Below, one piece after another: positions 6,745 through 9,303 of a stretch of 9,303 nt of DNA. The stretch comes from Hadesarchaea archaeon. Lineage in GTDB: Archaea > Hadarchaeota > Hadarchaeia > Hadarchaeales > WYZ-LMO6. The stretch is from positions 1 through 9,303 of the forward strand of contig QNVD01000176.1 in NCBI GenBank assembly GCA_004347925.1, given 5' to 3'. The position numbers were made by a program, and so were the translations under genes. The notes below the pieces were generated by a model. That model worked only from the letters and a program-made list of their open reading frames with translations. It did not search any database and had not been told where the DNA came from. Positions within the stretch are counted from its first letter, which is position 1. Every line of letters begins with the position of its first letter.

Positions 6745-6978
6745 TCAGGGCGCCACGGGTTCTTCCTTGAGATAGGGATTACCGCACTTGGGACACTCGG
6801 GCTCCTTGACCGCCTCCTCCGGAGATCCTATCCAGGTGCACTTGGGGCACTGCAGCTTCCCGTCCCTCCTCTTGAGGAGGCGGAAGAGCTTCAGGTGGCC
6901 CGTGCCGCAGTCGGGACAGATATAAACTTTCACCGTTTCCTCTTCCCGTCCTTTCCAACCGCAGGAAGTGCACTCCAT
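6745..6978 (-). CDS. Small tandem zinc-ribbon protein (77 aa)
   Basis: Small cytoplasmic protein with four C-x2-C pairs: Cys3/Cys6, Cys21/Cys24, Cys44/Cys47 and Cys62/Cys65, enough for two zinc ribbons. The two halves look like an internal duplication, each reading C-x2-C-x-W-x-G, then E-x2-V, then C-P-x-C-G and a Leu, joined by a basic linker FRLLKRRDGK (32-41). I chose the ATG at 6978 because GAGGTGGAG lies just upstream at good spacing; a GTG at 6990 would sit inside that Shine-Dalgarno. It is the third gene of the atwA operon, following the QueG-like gene by 13 bp, and ends 12 bp from the convergent CCG gene. A protein-protein or RNA-binding adaptor is plausible; the function is unknown. 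A redox or iron-binding rubredoxin-like role is a weaker alternative. Confidence 0.82.
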   Translation of the reverse strand: MECTSCGWKGREEETVKVYICPDCGTGHLKLFRLLKRRDGKLQCPKCTWIGSPEEAVKEPECPKCGNPYLKEEPVAP

Positions 6979-6993
6979 CAAAAGCTCCACCTC
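6979..6993 (-). promoter_or_regulatory. Shine-Dalgarno that decides the start of the zinc-ribbon gene
   Basis: On the minus strand, GAGGTGGAG straddles the stop of the QueG-like gene and precedes ATG 6978 by 6-9 nt. It matches the archaeal ribosome-binding consensus (GGAGGTGA-like), favouring the ATG over the GTG at 6990 and suggesting translational coupling between the two genes. Confidence 0.6.
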
Positions 6994-7834
6994 ACTTCTT
7001 CCCCACCGGACAGGCCAGCATGCACTCGATGCAGCAGGGGAAGTCCATCTTCTTCCTCTGCCACTCCTGGTAGACCTTTATGAAGGGGTATTTGGCGGTG
7101 TACTTGGGTACCATGACCATGGCGGTGGGTCGGGCGCTTATCCACTCCTCCGGGGGTATCTCGATCTTGGAAAGCATCAGCCAGCCCTGCGTTCCCCACA
7201 GGCACCGGTTGAGCTCGAAGTTGTAGGGGGGCATCTTCTCCCTGGTCAAAGCCTGGGTGGGGCAGGCCTCCACACACTTGAAGCAGGCCTTGCAGGTCTC
7301 CTCGTAGATCTTTCCGGCCAGCTTGGGGCCATCGGGCTTGAGGGGAGCGTTGGTGATCACGCTGCCCAGCTCCACCCTGGGTCCCCACTCGGGGGTGATG
7401 AGCAGATTGCTGACGCCTATGTCTCCCAGACCCGAGATCTGGGCCAGGTACCTGTGGGAGAGAAGGCAGCTCACCCACCTCCTCTCATCCACGGGGAGGT
7501 TGGCCTCCAGGGGGGTGGCCTTGTACCCCCTTTTCTCCAGCTCCTTGGAGAGGGCGAGGGCTATCTCGTTGAGCTTCCTGAGGAGGGCCTCCCTCACCGA
7601 GGCGTAGGAGGAGAGGATGACGAAGAAGTCATCCTTGGAGAACTCCAGGGCCCCATCGGGGTACTTCAGGCATATGGAGATCACGGTCTTGGCGTCCTTC
7701 ATGAAGGAGAAGGGGGAGGCAAAGAACATGGGGGTCTTATCCGCCCTGTCCGCCTCGCCCACCCCCACCTTGTCCGCACCCAGGCTGAGCGCCAGCTTCT
7801 TTATTTCCTCCGTCAGAGCCTCGTCGTAGGCCAT
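6992..7834 (-). CDS. QueG-like protein with two [4Fe-4S] motifs (epoxyqueuosine-reductase/reductive-dehalogenase-like fold)
   Basis: Predicted cytoplasmic redox protein of 280 aa, in the family of epoxyqueuosine reductase QueG. Visible marks are the GLGDIGVSNLLITPEWGPRV block (135-154), equivalent to the AGLG-x2-GKN...SPE-G segment of QueG; a ferredoxin-type motif C181-x2-C184-x2-C187-x3-C191-P; an NRC motif at Cys211; and a C-terminal Cys267-Cys268-x2-Cys271-x3-Cys275-P. QueG binds cobalamin and two [4Fe-4S] clusters, but lacks any obvious role in archaea, which make archaeosine rather than queuosine. The QueG C-terminal HEAT-like extension is missing and the protein stops right after the second cluster. 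The catalytic-Asp region appears to read LEANLPVDE (109-117), with ambiguous alignment. ATG 7834 shares its A with the atwA stop (TGATG) and has a strong GGAGG; the upstream frame to 7948 is a shadow of atwA. Family fairly sure; substrate and cobalamin binding unknown. Confidence 0.85.
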   Translation of the reverse strand: MAYDEALTEEIKKLALSLGADKVGVGEADRADKTPMFFASPFSFMKDAKTVISICLKYPDGALEFSKDDFFVILSSYASVREALLRKLNEIALALSKELEKRGYKATPLEANLPVDERRWVSCLLSHRYLAQISGLGDIGVSNLLITPEWGPRVELGSVITNAPLKPDGPKLAGKIYEETCKACFKCVEACPTQALTREKMPPYNFELNRCLWGTQGWLMLSKIEIPPEEWISARPTAMVMVPKYTAKYPFIKVYQEWQRKKMDFPCCIECMLACPVGKK

Positions 7835-9303
7835 CAGCCTCCCTCCTGCAGGGCCGCCCTCTCCGTCCTCACCATCAGGTCTATTATCTCGTCCGGGTCC
7901 CCCACGGCCTGGATTTTTCCGTGCCTCATGTAGACCGCCCTGTCGCACGCCAGCTTCATGAAGTCTATGTCATGGCTTATAATCAGATAGGTTTGGTTCA
8001 GAGCATCCCTGGCGCTCCTTATGCTCTTGGCGATCTCCACCCTGGTGATGGGATCGGCCGTCCCGGTGGGCTCGTCCAGCAGGACGAGCTTGGGCTTCTT
8101 CATGAGGGATCTGGCTATGCAGACCCTGTGCCTCTCCCCCTCGCTCAGCTGGTCCGGGAACTTGTAGAGCAGGTAGTCTATCTCCGGATCCGTGAAGTTC
8201 ACCGCCCTCAGGACCTCGTAAGCCCTCTGCGTCTTCACCTCCTCCGGCAGGGGCTCCGTGACCACCCCCGTGAGGTTCTCGAGGATGATCCTGCCGGCGT
8301 GAAGGGTGTACTCCTGGTGGAGGATGTCCATGTGGAGGGTGGCCCTCCCCCTCTCGTCCGGACCGGGTATGCCCATGTCTATCCACTCCTCCCCTATCCT
8401 TACGGAGATCTTGCCCTGGGTCACGGGCTTTATCCCGATGATCATGTGGGCCAGCGTGGTCTTCCCGCTCCCGCTCAGACCCACTATTCCGAAGACCTCC
8501 CCCTCATAGATTTCCAGGTCCACCCCATCCACCGCCTTGACCAGGCCCCTGTCGAAGGTGTAGTACCACTTCCTGACCCCCTCGCACTTCACCATGGGGC
8601 GGGTTCCCTTGAACCTCTGAACCTCCAGCTTTTCCACCTTCTCCATGAAGGCCCTGTAAACCTCATCCGAACTCCCCTTCATGACGGCCTCACCGTTCTC
8701 AATGAGGATGGCCTCCTCCGTCAGCATCTTTATGGCCTCCGGCCAGTGGGAGGTGAGCAGGAGGGAGATCCTGTCCTTCTCCACGGCCTCCTTCACCACG
8801 TCGGAGACCACCACGCTGGTTATGGGGTCCAGGGTTCCCGTGGGCTCATCCGCCAGGAAGAGCAGGGGATTCCTGGCCAGACACATGGCGAAGATGACCC
8901 TCTGCTTCTCCCCGCCGGAGAGGTCCCTGCCCAGATGCAGGAGCCTGTGCTGCAGCCTCACGCTGGAGAGAAGCTCCACCGCCCGGATATCCACCTCCCC
9001 CTCCGGGTACCCTATGCTCAGGAGCACCCTGCGGATGTTCTCCACGGCGGGGAACTCGCTGTAGAGGGAGAAGCCCCTCTGGGGCATGATGGCTATCCTG
9101 TCGTGCAGGGACTTCCCGATCCTGCTCTGCTTGTGGAGCTCCTCCCAGTAATTCACCTCCCTGAACTCCATCCTGGTGGAGCACTTGGGGCAGGGCTCAC
9201 CCGCCTTGGAGGGGTACTCCACCCAGTGGCAGTTGGGGCAGTAGGCCACCCTGAAGATGATCTCCCCCGTGGTGGGCTCGTACTCGGGGATGCCCCTGAT
9301 GGC
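7834..9303 (-). CDS. atwA: AtwA-like double ABC ATPase (methyl-coenzyme M reductase system component A2), 5' truncated by window
   Basis: Soluble tandem ABC ATPase that in methanogens uses ATP to help reduce and activate the nickel of methyl-coenzyme M reductase. The frame is open to base 9303, so the first Walker A and roughly the first 40-60 residues are missing; the GTG at 9249 is internal. Numbering from the codon at 9303: EYEPTTGEI (7-15), a zinc-ribbon insert with Cys22/Cys25 and Cys38/Cys41, Q-loop IAIMPQRG (70-77), signature LSGGEKQR (128-135), Walker B LLFLADEPTG (147-156) and H-loop SHW (185-187). The second half has Walker A GLSGSGKTT (275-283), signature LSEGERHR (386-393), Walker B LVLLDEPTG (406-414) and SHD (443-445). 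The cysteine insert in ATPase 1 followed by two soluble cassettes with no membrane domain is the AtwA architecture. It heads an operon with the QueG-like and zinc-ribbon genes. Other two-cassette ABC proteins (ABCF, RLI) lack this insert. Confident. Confidence 0.9.
   Translation of the reverse strand, partial: AIRGIPEYEPTTGEIIFRVAYCPNCHWVEYPSKAGEPCPKCSTRMEFREVNYWEELHKQSRIGKSLHDRIAIMPQRGFSLYSEFPAVENIRRVLLSIGYPEGEVDIRAVELLSSVRLQHRLLHLGRDLSGGEKQRVIFAMCLARNPLLFLADEPTGTLDPITSVVVSDVVKEAVEKDRISLLLTSHWPEAIKMLTEEAILIENGEAVMKGSSDEVYRAFMEKVEKLEVQRFKGTRPMVKCEGVRKWYYTFDRGLVKAVDGVDLEIYEGEVFGIVGLSGSGKTTLAHMIIGIKPVTQGKISVRIGEEWIDMGIPGPDERGRATLHMDILHQEYTLHAGRIILENLTGVVTEPLPEEVKTQRAYEVLRAVNFTDPEIDYLLYKFPDQLSEGERHRVCIARSLMKKPKLVLLDEPTGTADPITRVEIAKSIRSARDALNQTYLIISHDIDFMKLACDRAVYMRHGKIQAVGDPDEIIDLMVRTERAALQEGG

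Noticed and set aside
6739..6750. Short inverted repeat CCCT-TTC-AGGG between the convergent genes as a terminator
   Set aside because: Only a 4-bp stem, without a following T tract on either strand; likely chance.
7835..7948. N-terminal extension of the QueG-like protein by 38 residues
   Set aside because: It would overlap the atwA 3' end, has a low-complexity Gly/Arg composition, and the ATG at 7834 has a strong Shine-Dalgarno.

Overview
The window looks like part of a GC-rich, compact archaeal chromosome. The pointers are the end of an AtwA-type double ABC ATPase (methyl-coenzyme M reductase system component A2), a tungsten-type aldehyde:ferredoxin oxidoreductase, an HdrD-like CCG protein, TATA/BRE-like promoters close to start codons, frequent GTG/TTG starts and heavy AGG/ATA codon use. 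A thermophilic anaerobe from an Mcr-bearing or formerly Mcr-bearing lineage fits best (for example Hadarchaeota, Bathyarchaeia, Korarchaeia, Methanomethylicia or Archaeoglobi). The lineage cannot be fixed from this sequence, and no mcr gene is present here.

Layout. (1) Bases 1-1214, plus strand: the C-terminal two thirds of an aldehyde ferredoxin oxidoreductase, cut by the window edge. Its stop overlaps the convergent gene by 12 bp. (2) Bases 5360 down to 1203, minus strand: a tight four-gene operon, in transcription order an unrecognised 228-aa protein, a 491-aa FAD-binding dehydrogenase, and CoA-transferase subunits alpha and beta. (3) Bases 5361-5505: the only real intergenic region, AT-rich, with divergent TATA-like elements, each about 26 bp from its start codon. 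(4) Bases 5506-6732, plus strand: a 408-aa HdrD/GlcF-like iron-sulfur protein with two CCG domains. (5) Bases 9303 down to 6745, minus strand: a second tight operon of atwA (N-terminus off the window), a 280-aa QueG-like protein with two iron-sulfur cluster motifs, and a 77-aa protein made of two tandem zinc-ribbon-like repeats.

How the genes may work together (inference). The flavoprotein and the CCG protein are divergently paired and probably form a GlcD/GlcF- or GlcD/HdrD-type dehydrogenase that passes substrate electrons to a thiol/disulfide or quinone-type acceptor. With the aldehyde oxidoreductase and the CoA transferase, the set could oxidise an alcohol or hydroxy compound through aldehyde and acid to an acyl-CoA, with the 228-aa protein as an unknown partner. 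The second operon joins the ATPase that drives MCR activation to a low-potential iron-sulfur protein and a zinc-ribbon protein, which makes these two candidates for MCR activation or a related metallo-cofactor task. I found no RNA genes, CRISPR arrays, insertion sequences or convincing intrinsic terminators.
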